DNA from: JACTUA01 sp035506435
GTDB lineage: Archaea > Halobacteriota > Methanomicrobia > Methanomicrobiales > JACTUA01
Assembly (NCBI GenBank): GCA_035506435.1
Contig: DATJPK010000112.1
Span: 1 to 35,389 of the forward strand
DNA length: 35,389 nt
Direction: 5' to 3'
Part shown: positions 15,006 to 22,373 of the stretch, one piece after another
How positions within the stretch are numbered: position 1 is the stretch's first letter
How the letters are laid out: every line of letters starts with the position of its first letter
Position numbers and translations under genes: made by a program
The notes under the pieces: generated by a model
Databases searched by the model: none
What the model was told of the DNA's origin: nothing
What the model saw: only the letters and a program-made list of their open reading frames with translations

Positions 15006-16052
15006 GTGAACCCGGAGCTCGTCCCTGCGTCGGGGACGGAGGCGGGACACTGGGACGACATCGTCGCCGGCTCGCCCCACGGGACCATCTTCCACCGGTG
15101 GGACTGGCAGAAGATCGTGGAAAAGCATACGGGCATGACGTTCCACCCGCTCATCCTCATGGACCGGGAGACGCCCGCCGGGGTGCTCCCCCTTTTCTCG
15201 AGGGGCATGGTCCTCTTCCGGATGGCTCTCTCGCCCCCTCCCGGGACCGCTCTCAACTTTCTCGGCCCGGTCCTTGCCGGGTACGAGGACCGGGAACAGG
15301 AAAAGCGGGAGCAGCTCCTCAATGGGTTCCTGAAGGCCCTCGACCGGTTCCTCCTGGAGCGCCTGGACCCGGGGTATGTCTCCCTCGCCCTCCCTCCCGG
15401 GCTCGCCGACCCGAGACCGTTCATCTGGGCGGGATACCAGGTGGAAAGCCGGTATGACTACATCGTCGATCTCGGGGAGGGGGCCGACGCGCTCTGGGGC
15501 CGGATCGACCGGAAACTCAGGCAGAACATCAGCCGGGCAGAGAGGCGCGGGATGACTGCCGGGGAGGGAGGGGGGAAGGATCTTGCCATCCTCCACGGGC
15601 TCATGGTGGAACGGTACCGGGAGCAGGGAAGGCGGGTCAGCGTCCCCCTGCGGTACCTCGCCGACCTGTACGACCGGTTCGGGGACTCGATGAAGGTCTT
15701 TGTCGTGAGGAACCGGGAGGGCGAGGTGGTGACCGGGATGATCGATGTCTATTCGAAGGACCGGGTCTTCAGCTGGATCGGGAACCCGCGCCCGACGCCG
15801 CCCCTCACCCCCTCCCCGAACGACCTGCTCACCTGGGAGGGGATCCGGTTTGCGGCCGGGCACGGGTTCGCCCGGTATATCACCGTCGGGGCCGCGGGGA
15901 ACGAGCGGCTGCACTCGTACTATGCCTCGAAGTTCGACCCGGCGCTCGGGGTGAGGTACACGGCGAAGCGGTCGACCCTCCTCGCCCGGTTCCTCGAGAT
16001 GTCCTACCGCCGGTTCGGGACGCCCGGCACGGGCCTCCCGGGGTCCCGGTGA
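15006..16052 (+). CDS. FemAB-like GNAT-fold acyltransferase (first of two)
   Basis: The 348-residue product has the double GNAT architecture of FemAB-like proteins: FHRWDWQKIVEKHTG near the start, SPPPGTALNFLGPVLAGY around residue 78, a central LRQNISRAERRGM helix and a C-terminal half with VVTGMIDVYSKDRVFSWIG and AAGNERLHSYYASKF. Bacterial FemAB proteins move amino acids from tRNA to wall peptides; archaeal members lack a known substrate, and this organism should have no murein. It is a clear paralogue of the protein at 27189-28292. The start is a GTG at 15006 with GGGGAG 5 nt upstream. It follows the DUF354 gene by 115 bp. Acylating a sugar amine of the surface glycan would fit the context (inference). 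Confidence 0.85.
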   Translation: MNPELVPASGTEAGHWDDIVAGSPHGTIFHRWDWQKIVEKHTGMTFHPLILMDRETPAGVLPLFSRGMVLFRMALSPPPGTALNFLGPVLAGYEDREQEKREQLLNGFLKALDRFLLERLDPGYVSLALPPGLADPRPFIWAGYQVESRYDYIVDLGEGADALWGRIDRKLRQNISRAERRGMTAGEGGGKDLAILHGLMVERYREQGRRVSVPLRYLADLYDRFGDSMKVFVVRNREGEVVTGMIDVYSKDRVFSWIGNPRPTPPLTPSPNDLLTWEGIRFAAGHGFARYITVGAAGNERLHSYYASKFDPALGVRYTAKRSTLLARFLEMSYRRFGTPGTGLPGSR

Positions 16053-16106
16053 CTTGATGCCCGCCTCGCCGGGATTCCGGGATGGCCGGCAGGGGAACCC
16101 GGCGGG

Positions 16107-17567
16107 GTGTCCATGAAGCGCACGCTTGCCTTCTACTCGGGGCTCTTCCTCCTCCTCCTCGTCCTCCAGAAGGCATCGGGGGCGGTGACCAAGATCATCC
16201 TCGCCCGCTCGCTCGCGCCCGCCGACTACGGGGTGATCACCCTCGTCACCCTGAGCCTCCCCGCCCTCCTCCAGGTGGTCACGAACCTCAACTTCTACGA
16301 GATGCTCTCCCACTCGAAGGAGGGGAAGGAGTACTTCGGTTTCTCGGTCGTCGTGAGCCTCCTCCTCACCGCTGCCATCTCCCTCGCCATCTGGATCTTC
16401 CGGGAGGGTTTCTTCAGCTACCTGAATATCGGGGCCCGCGAAGACCTCCTTTTCTTCTCGCTCGTCTTCACCCTCCTTGCGACCACCCTGATGGTCGACC
16501 TGGTGGGCCTGTACACTGGCCTGAAACGGTACACGCTGCCCGGGATCCTGAACGCGATCCCTTCCATCTCGAAGATGCTCCTTGTCGCGGTCCTCGTCCT
16601 CTCGGGCTCGGGCTCCTTCGGGGTCCTCGTCCTTGCCATCACCCTCACGAACGCCCTGCCCGCGCTCTACCTCCTCGTCTCCCGGAAGGGGAGGCAGGAC
16701 CTCGGCCTCCTCCGGCCCATCCGGATCCCGTCGGCGAGGATCTTCGCCTTCGGGGCCTCCCTCCTCCTGGTCGGGTCTTTCTCAACCATCGGCCAGAGCC
16801 TGATCCGCATCGTGATCAGCCACGAGCTGGGGATGGAATGGCAGGGGTACTTCGACGTATCCCTCACCTTCGGGTCGCTGATCCTTTTCACCGTCGGGAC
16901 CATGAGCTTCATCTCCATCCCGGAAGCGACCGGCTGCTCCCCGGACCAGCTGGGGGACAGGGGCGCCCTCGGGGACATCGCACGTACACTCCTCGCTGGC
17001 ACCATCCTCATCTCAATCCTCCTTTATGCCTATTCGGGGGCGCTCGTCCCCCTTCTCTTTTCCCGATCGTACCAGCCCGCGGGCGATTACTTCCCCCTCC
17101 TGATCCCGGGTTACTTCCTCCTGTTCGTTCTCCAGTTTCACGCGGGTGTCGCCATCTGCCTCGGGAGGGACCTCAGGGATTCGCTGAGGGTTATCCTCGT
17201 CCCGCTCCTCTGCCTCCCCCTCTTCTTCTTCCTTCCCCTCTTCCTGATCCATGCCTATGGGCAGGGGCCCGGCGGGAACGGGTTCTCCGCCGCCTACCTC
17301 TCCTATTCGGCCATCGTCCTGGTCTGCACCGTGGGCACCATCCTTGCGTCGGGCACCTGGCGCCCCCTCGCGATCCTTGCCGAGAAGGCAGGGCGGCTCA
17401 TCGTCTCTTCAGTCCTCGCCATTGGGGTCCTGGTAATCCTCCATCCCGGGCCGGTTATCGGGATACCCCTCATCACGATCCTCTTCGGTGCAGCGATCTT
17501 CGGAACGCGCTATGTCTCGCCCGGGATGATCCGGGAGATCTTCCAGCGCGGCGGGGACGAGGCCTGA
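16107..17567 (+). CDS. Wzx-type polysaccharide flippase (first of two)
   Basis: The 486-residue polytopic protein has the layout of the MOP-superfamily flippases that move lipid-linked glycans across the membrane: about 12-14 hydrophobic segments and an N-terminus with QKASGAVTKIILARSLAPADYGVITL, where the ARSL-P-DYG pattern is typical. It starts with GTG at 16107 or ATG at 16113; a GGGGTG lies just before the ATG, so the exact start is uncertain by two codons. It ends 1 bp from the stop of the convergent GT2 gene. Only distantly like the flippase at 20592-22151, it may have another substrate. Confidence 0.9.
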   Translation: MSMKRTLAFYSGLFLLLLVLQKASGAVTKIILARSLAPADYGVITLVTLSLPALLQVVTNLNFYEMLSHSKEGKEYFGFSVVVSLLLTAAISLAIWIFREGFFSYLNIGAREDLLFFSLVFTLLATTLMVDLVGLYTGLKRYTLPGILNAIPSISKMLLVAVLVLSGSGSFGVLVLAITLTNALPALYLLVSRKGRQDLGLLRPIRIPSARIFAFGASLLLVGSFSTIGQSLIRIVISHELGMEWQGYFDVSLTFGSLILFTVGTMSFISIPEATGCSPDQLGDRGALGDIARTLLAGTILISILLYAYSGALVPLLFSRSYQPAGDYFPLLIPGYFLLFVLQFHAGVAICLGRDLRDSLRVILVPLLCLPLFFFLPLFLIHAYGQGPGGNGFSAAYLSYSAIVLVCTVGTILASGTWRPLAILAEKAGRLIVSSVLAIGVLVILHPGPVIGIPLITILFGAAIFGTRYVSPGMIREIFQRGGDEA

Positions 17568-17568
17568 A

Positions 17569-18573
17569 CTACTGCCTCAGCCAGGGGTCGAGCCGGTAGT
17601 CCTTGTGGAGCAGGCCCTTCTTGATCGAACGGTCCAGCCTCCAGAGCGCCCTGAAGAGCCCTGCCGGCAGCCGCGCGAGAAGCGAGAGGCGCAGCTTCCG
17701 CCAGCGGAAAGACCGGGTATCGACCGATGCGAGGATTTTCCGCGCCTCGCCCGGCCGGCCGGCCTTGATGTTCCAGAGAGACCGGTTCAGTTCCTTCACG
17801 GCGATGTATTCCTTCAGGTAGGGGGATATCCTCTCCATCTCATCCCTGCCGAGCTCCTTCATGGCGCGGGATACGACGAGTTCCCGGTCAAGGCGAGGCA
17901 TGGAGCCGCTGAGGCGGTTCCCGATGTCCTTGTGCCAGATGGCCTCTCCCTCCCGGCTGAAGGCAAAGGGGTATTTGAGTGCGATCCTGAACCAGAGGTC
18001 CACGTCCTCGCCGAACTGGATGCCGGGCTCGAACCCGTTCACCTCGTCAAAGACCGTTTTCGGTATGGCGACGGAAGAGGTGATGAAGGGAAGGGTCCCT
18101 TCCGTGAATGCCGCCGTAAAAAAATAATCCTGGATCAGGCCCTCCCAGGGAGGCGGGGGCACTCCCCGGATGGCCGGTTCCCCCTTGCGGCCATCCGCTT
18201 CTATTTCGCAAAAAATGGTCGCAAGGAGCCCTGCGGCGGGAAAGTCCTTCCTGAGACGCACCAGGGTCTCGAGGTGGCGGGGTTCCCATTCATCGTCGGC
18301 GTCCAGGAACGCGACGAGAGCTGACCGGGCATCCCGGACAGCCTCGTTCCTGGCAGCCGAGACGCCGGTCCCCTCCTGCCGCATGAACCGGATCCGGGTG
18401 TCTGCGAACTTCTTCACGGCATCCGGTCCACCGTCGGTTGATCCGCCGTCTATGACGATAATCTCGAAGTCCAGGACGGTCTGGTCGAGGACCGATTGTA
18501 TCGCCCTCGCGATGTAAGGGCCCTTGTTGTAGAGGGGAATGACCACGGAGACTTCGGGAATCGGGGGACTCAT
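17569..18573 (-). CDS. GT2 family glycosyltransferase (second of a tandem pair)
   Basis: The 334-residue product is a GT-A-fold family 2 glycosyltransferase: SVVIPLYNKG start, IDGGSTDGG nucleotide-binding loop, VSAARNEAV, and DxD-type metal site DADDEW at 91-96. A PPPPWEGL motif and a tail ending KDYRLDPWLRQ are shared with the neighbour at 18623-19615, so the two arose by duplication. The first loop has IDGG, where VDDG is more common. The ATG at 18573 is preferred over an upstream start at 18609 because GGAGG lies 10 nt before it on the minus strand. The sugar donor is unknown. Probably cotranscribed with its twin, 49 bp upstream. Confidence 0.9.
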   Translation of the reverse strand: MSPPIPEVSVVIPLYNKGPYIARAIQSVLDQTVLDFEIIVIDGGSTDGGPDAVKKFADTRIRFMRQEGTGVSAARNEAVRDARSALVAFLDADDEWEPRHLETLVRLRKDFPAAGLLATIFCEIEADGRKGEPAIRGVPPPPWEGLIQDYFFTAAFTEGTLPFITSSVAIPKTVFDEVNGFEPGIQFGEDVDLWFRIALKYPFAFSREGEAIWHKDIGNRLSGSMPRLDRELVVSRAMKELGRDEMERISPYLKEYIAVKELNRSLWNIKAGRPGEARKILASVDTRSFRWRKLRLSLLARLPAGLFRALWRLDRSIKKGLLHKDYRLDPWLRQ

Positions 18574-18622
18574 GATGATCTCCTCCGGCCCGGGCCATCC
18601 CCGGGCCACGTTCCATACCGTT

Positions 18623-19615
18623 TCAATCCTTCAGCCATGGGTCGCGTGAGTAGTCCTTCCTGAGAACCAGGGCTCGGAACCCGCGTTTCGCCTTCCATGC
18701 CGAACGGGTAAGAAACGCCGGGAGCAGGGCAAGCAATTGAAGTTCCCGCCTTTTCCAGCGGAACTCTCGCGTGGCCAGGTTCCGGAGGATCTCCCCGGCG
18801 GCCTGCCGGTTGCCTGCCTTCAGGTTCACCTGTGCCCGGGCCAGCTCCATCCGGGCAACGACCTCCATAAGATCACGGGCCATTTCGGGTGGCACCCTGC
18901 CCTCGCCCATCTCCTTCTTCGCCGTGATGACAAACGGCTCTTCATAAAGCGCCGGTAACCGGTTGCTGGCCCGGTGCGCGGTGTCGTGGTGATAGATCGC
19001 GCCGATTGTCCAGCTGAAGGCGACAGGATACTTCAGGGCGATTCTCCCGAACAGATCGAGATCTTCACCCCACCACATGCCCTCAGGAAACCCGCCGAAC
19101 TCGAGGAAAATACCCCTCGGGATACCTGCGACGGAGGCGTTGACCGGGTATTCACCGGTCGCGATGGATCTGAAAAATCCCGGGAGCAGGCCCTCCCACG
19201 GCGGCGGCGGGATCGCCCGGTATCCCGGCGTGCGAAGGGTTCCGGAATAATCCATGATCTGGTGGGCCGTCGAATACATCCCTGCCCCTGGATACTCTCT
19301 TCTCAGTTTCAGGAGGGTCTCCAGGTGAACCGGCGTCCACTCATCGTCGGCGTCCAGAAATGCCACGAAATCCGAGCCGGCTATTCTGACACCCCGGTTC
19401 CTCGCGGCCGAAACCCCCGAATTCTTCTGGGAAATAATCCGGATCCGGGGGTCCCCGATTCCTTCCACGACAGCCGGGCCGTCGTCGGTGGAACCGTCAT
19501 CGACGACGATGATCTCGGAATCCCGGAAGGTCTGGTTCCGGACCGATTCCACCGCCCTACCGATATATTGCCCCTTGTTGTAGAGGGGGATCACTACAGA
19601 GACCCCGGCGGGCAT
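18623..19615 (-). CDS. GT2 family glycosyltransferase (first of a tandem pair)
   Basis: The 330-residue product is a GT-A family 2 enzyme with SVVIPLYNKG, VDDGSTDDG (38-46), GVSAARNRG and the metal-binding DADDEW (88-93). It shares length, PPPPWEGL and the tail KDYSRDPWLKD with its neighbour at 17569-18573. The basic, helical C-terminal third without clear TM helices suggests that it sits at the inner face of the membrane. The ATG at 19615 follows a TATA-like ATTAAATA at 19640-19648, so the transcript may be almost leaderless. It is divergent from the pyruvyl transferase gene, 131 bp away. Confidence 0.9.
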   Translation of the reverse strand: MPAGVSVVIPLYNKGQYIGRAVESVRNQTFRDSEIIVVDDGSTDDGPAVVEGIGDPRIRIISQKNSGVSAARNRGVRIAGSDFVAFLDADDEWTPVHLETLLKLRREYPGAGMYSTAHQIMDYSGTLRTPGYRAIPPPPWEGLLPGFFRSIATGEYPVNASVAGIPRGIFLEFGGFPEGMWWGEDLDLFGRIALKYPVAFSWTIGAIYHHDTAHRASNRLPALYEEPFVITAKKEMGEGRVPPEMARDLMEVVARMELARAQVNLKAGNRQAAGEILRNLATREFRWKRRELQLLALLPAFLTRSAWKAKRGFRALVLRKDYSRDPWLKD

Positions 19616-19717
19616 ACTCAGGGAACTATCTGCCCCGGTATTTAATGGCTTGTCGGGTCCGGGTGCGGGGACGGGGCCGCGGGGTTTCGCGTGACGGGTT
19701 GCCCGGCCGAAGAAACT

Positions 19718-19726
19718 ACATATAAT
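19718..19726 (+). promoter_or_regulatory. TATA box of a probable leaderless transcript
   Basis: ACATATAAT is centred about 25 bp ahead of the ATG at 19747, which is the archaeal TATA-to-start distance. No ribosome-binding site lies between, so the mRNA probably begins at the ATG. Confidence 0.5.
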
Positions 19727-19746
19727 CGACCGCCGATCTCTAGCTG

Positions 19747-20595
19747 ATGGCTCTCAGGATCTCACGCCTCCCCCAACTCGCAATGAGAGCACTCACCAGT
19801 AATGTGAAAAATCTCCTCTATCCCGACGGAATCCTCGCCCTCTGGTGGATGGGAGAGAAGAACAACTGGGGGGACGCGTTGAACCCGGTCCTGATATCCC
19901 TCCTGTCAAAGAAACGGACGATCCCAGGAAAATACGTCATAAATTATAAAAACAAGCCAATATATCTGGTCTGTGGCAGTATTCTCGAGATGTGCGACAG
20001 GAACGCCATCGAGGTATGGGGTGCGGGGTATATATCCGAAAGGAGCCGGGCTGCCGTCAGGCCGAAGGCGGTCCACGCAGTGAGGGGGCCGCTTACCCGG
20101 GATATGCTGATCCGCCAAGGGGTCGATTGCCCTGAAGTCTATGGGGACCCCGCCCTCCTGTACCGGAACTATTACCGGCCGAAGATCCCGAAGAGATACC
20201 GGCTCGGGGTCATCCCGCATTATATCGACGGGGCTTCTCCCCTTTTGCGCAGGATACGCTCGGAACCTGATGTCCTGATCATAGATATCTGCAGCGGGAT
20301 CAACCAGGTCGTGGATTCGGTTTGTTCCTGCCGGAACATTGCCTCGAGCTCCCTTCATGGGTTGATCATCGCCGACAGCTACGGGATCCCGTCCGTGTGG
20401 ATGAAGATATCAGGAGGGGTCGTCGGCGAAGGATTCAAGTTCAGGGATTATTTCGCCTCGGTGGGGAGGGAGGACAGCGACCCCCTCATCCTTACCGAAA
20501 AGGAGGGTATCGATGGTATTCTCGATTCGGTCCATGCCCCTCGTCCCGACATCGACCTGAAGGAACTTCTCGAAGCCTGCCCGTTTCTCCCCTAG
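19747..20595 (+). CDS. Polysaccharide pyruvyl transferase family protein
   Basis: The 282-residue product matches the pyruvyl transferase family (PF04230 type), which adds a pyruvyl ketal from phosphoenolpyruvate to sugars of exported glycans. Recognisable parts are the NNWGDALNP start (38-46), GAGYISER, RGPLTRDMLIRQG, VYGDPALL and SSSLHGLIIADSYGIPSVW. The His in SLHG is a conserved family residue. Pyruvylation adds a negative charge to the glycan. The ATG at 19747 follows a TATA box by about 25 bp. Its TAG stop lies in a CTAG palindrome (20592-20595) that is also the stop of the convergent flippase gene. It is somewhat shorter than many family members. Confidence 0.88.
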   Translation: MALRISRLPQLAMRALTSNVKNLLYPDGILALWWMGEKNNWGDALNPVLISLLSKKRTIPGKYVINYKNKPIYLVCGSILEMCDRNAIEVWGAGYISERSRAAVRPKAVHAVRGPLTRDMLIRQGVDCPEVYGDPALLYRNYYRPKIPKRYRLGVIPHYIDGASPLLRRIRSEPDVLIIDICSGINQVVDSVCSCRNIASSSLHGLIIADSYGIPSVWMKISGGVVGEGFKFRDYFASVGREDSDPLILTEKEGIDGILDSVHAPRPDIDLKELLEACPFLP

Positions 20596-22151
20596 GGGCA
20601 CTGGTCTTCACGGGAAAGTGCCCGGGGCAGGTAAGATGTGATGAGCCCGCGTTCGAACGGGGAGAACCCCCTGAACCAGATAACCAGGAGGTAAAGCACG
20701 GTGATGATCCCCGAGCAGGCGACGAGCCTCACGATGGACGTTACCGGGAAGTAATACCCGGTAACCAGGGCGGCGGCCGCGATCCCTGCCACGGAAATCG
20801 CGCCGAACAGGATCGACCGGGTGAAGGTGTGGCTCGGGATCTCCATGACCTTCGTCGCGTACCAGGGGGTGAAGAGGGCATTCTTCGACGTGAGCATGAC
20901 CAGGCCGGCGAGGGCGACCCCGAGGTAGCCGAGGGGTGTCAGGGCGGCAAGGGCTACCGCGAGAACGAGGTTGCCGGTGCCCATGAGGACCGTGACGATG
21001 CCCGGGATCTTCACCTTGTTATAGGCGATATTTATCGTGAACAAGGGGAGGACGGCGAGGTTGATGATCAGGTGGATGACGAGGACCCACATCAGGGGGG
21101 AGAGGGAGGCGTAGTCAGGCCCGACCCAGAGGGTCAGGATCTGGGGTGAAAACCCAAGGATCAGCCCGATCGGGAGTGCAAGGGTGATACCCATCATTTT
21201 CACGGCGCTCTTCGAGATCTGGATGACCTGGTCGCTCTTTCCCCGTGCGTACGCGATCAGGATCATGGGCCCTATGATCCCGGCGAGATTTCCCGCGATC
21301 CCGCGGAGCACCGTCCCCCACGCAAGGACCACCGCGTACCGCCCCCCAATCACCGGCCCGAAGAAGATGTTCACGACGATCAGGTCGATGTAGAGGTAAA
21401 GGAGCGCCCCGACCTGGTTTACCACGACCCACCAGCTCATGCCACCCAGATGCCAGAGCCTCGTCCGATCAATGTCCCGGGCCGATACCTTCAGACCCGG
21501 GGAGAGGCGTCGCGAAACGACGACGGTCGCGACGAGCGTAATGAGCGACGCGAGGAGATACGCGAGGCCGACGAGGCCGAGCATCGGGGAGGCCACCGTG
21601 AAGAATGCGACGATGAACACGACCTGGAGGAGGGTCACGAGGATGTTCAGGCCGTTGATGACGTCCAGCCGGTTCGAGGCATAGAAGGTGTTTGTGAAAT
21701 TGCTCCGGAACTCCTGGACAAGGACCGAGGAGAGGACCATGAGGAAGAGGAGGGTGACTTCGAACCCCTGCCCTTCGGGGATCCTGAAAAGGAACGGAGC
21801 AGAATAGGAAACCACGATCACGACGGGGAAGAGGAGGCAGATAAGCCCGAGGCTCCCGAAGAGCGCGGTGTTGAAGACCTTGCCTGCCCCCTCGAGGTCA
21901 TTTTTCTGGATATCGATGGTCAGGAACCGGCAGACCGCCTGGTTAAAGGACTGGGTGATGAGGTTGATGTAGGAGTTGAGCGACGTTGCGAGGGGAATGA
22001 TGCCATAGGCAGCGATCCCCAGACTCCCGATGAAGTAGGGGACGAGCCAGAGCCCGATGAGGATGTTGAAGAGGTACGATGCGATGTTTGCCGCGAAGTT
22101 CCGGGGAAGCTGCTGCCTGAATGAACGGCCGGACGCTGTCGTATCGGTCAG
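20592..22151 (-). CDS. Wzx-type polysaccharide flippase with a probable CTG start (second of two)
   Basis: This MOP-superfamily flippase is about 519 residues. The frame from the nearest standard start, a GTG at 21821, would lack the first 110 residues. The frame stays open up to a TAA at 22179-22181, and the extra part is clearly protein: FRQQLPRNFAANIASYLFN, WLVPYFIGSLGIAAYGIIPL and LTIDIQKNDLEGAGKVFN are a typical flippase N-terminus. No ATG, GTG or TTG lies in this part. A CTG at 22149-22151 stands 5 nt after GGAGG and is the best start. The other possibility is a decayed start in this strain. The C-terminus ends in the CTAG shared with the pyruvyl transferase gene. It is divergent from the large membrane protein gene. 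Confidence 0.8.
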   Translation of the reverse strand: MTDTTASGRSFRQQLPRNFAANIASYLFNILIGLWLVPYFIGSLGIAAYGIIPLATSLNSYINLITQSFNQAVCRFLTIDIQKNDLEGAGKVFNTALFGSLGLICLLFPVVIVVSYSAPFLFRIPEGQGFEVTLLFLMVLSSVLVQEFRSNFTNTFYASNRLDVINGLNILVTLLQVVFIVAFFTVASPMLGLVGLAYLLASLITLVATVVVSRRLSPGLKVSARDIDRTRLWHLGGMSWWVVVNQVGALLYLYIDLIVVNIFFGPVIGGRYAVVLAWGTVLRGIAGNLAGIIGPMILIAYARGKSDQVIQISKSAVKMMGITLALPIGLILGFSPQILTLWVGPDYASLSPLMWVLVIHLIINLAVLPLFTINIAYNKVKIPGIVTVLMGTGNLVLAVALAALTPLGYLGVALAGLVMLTSKNALFTPWYATKVMEIPSHTFTRSILFGAISVAGIAAAALVTGYYFPVTSIVRLVACSGIITVLYLLVIWFRGFSPFERGLITSYLPRALSREDQCP

Positions 22152-22164
22152 AAAGCCCTCCCCC
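22149..22164 (-). promoter_or_regulatory. Ribosome-binding site and CTG start of the flippase
   Basis: On the minus strand GGGGGAGGG is followed by CTTT and then CTG. GGAGG-to-codon spacing is 5 nt. A TATA-like ATTCAAATA at about 22193-22201 would give a leader of 15-20 nt that contains this site. A second purine run, GGGAGGAGG, lies near 22186-22194 but has no start in this frame behind it. Confidence 0.5.
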
Positions 22165-22341
22165 GCAGATGATCTCTCTTACGCCTCCTCCCTATTTGAA
22201 TGAGGCGGTGAAAAGGGATAACCCGGATCAGGCGGGGTGACCCGGAGGAACCCGGTCGTGCACCACCCGGTCCCGGTCCAAAGATCTCCATGTATCACGG
22301 TCCGTTTGCGAAAATAACCCCTCTTCATTATCCCCGGGAAG

Positions 22342-22350
22342 TATTATATC
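22342..22350 (+). promoter_or_regulatory. TATA box of a probable leaderless transcript
   Basis: TATTATATC is centred about 28 bp ahead of the ATG at 22374. The only GGTGAT lies 17 nt from the ATG, too far to be a good ribosome-binding site, so a leaderless message is likely. Confidence 0.5.
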
Positions 22351-22373
22351 GGTGATACACCCCTCTGTTATTC

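Noticed and set aside
14829..16313. Minus-strand open frame of 494 codons across the FemAB-like and flippase genes
   Set aside because: It spans two real genes and an intergenic gap, has charged low-complexity composition and no domain.
16082..17599. Plus-strand open frame of 505 codons in another frame than the flippase
   Set aside because: Rich in Pro, Arg and His with no membrane helices; a frame shadow of the flippase gene.
21819..21821. GTG at 21821 as start of the second flippase
   Set aside because: It would remove about 110 residues that clearly belong to the flippase fold and has no ribosome-binding site.
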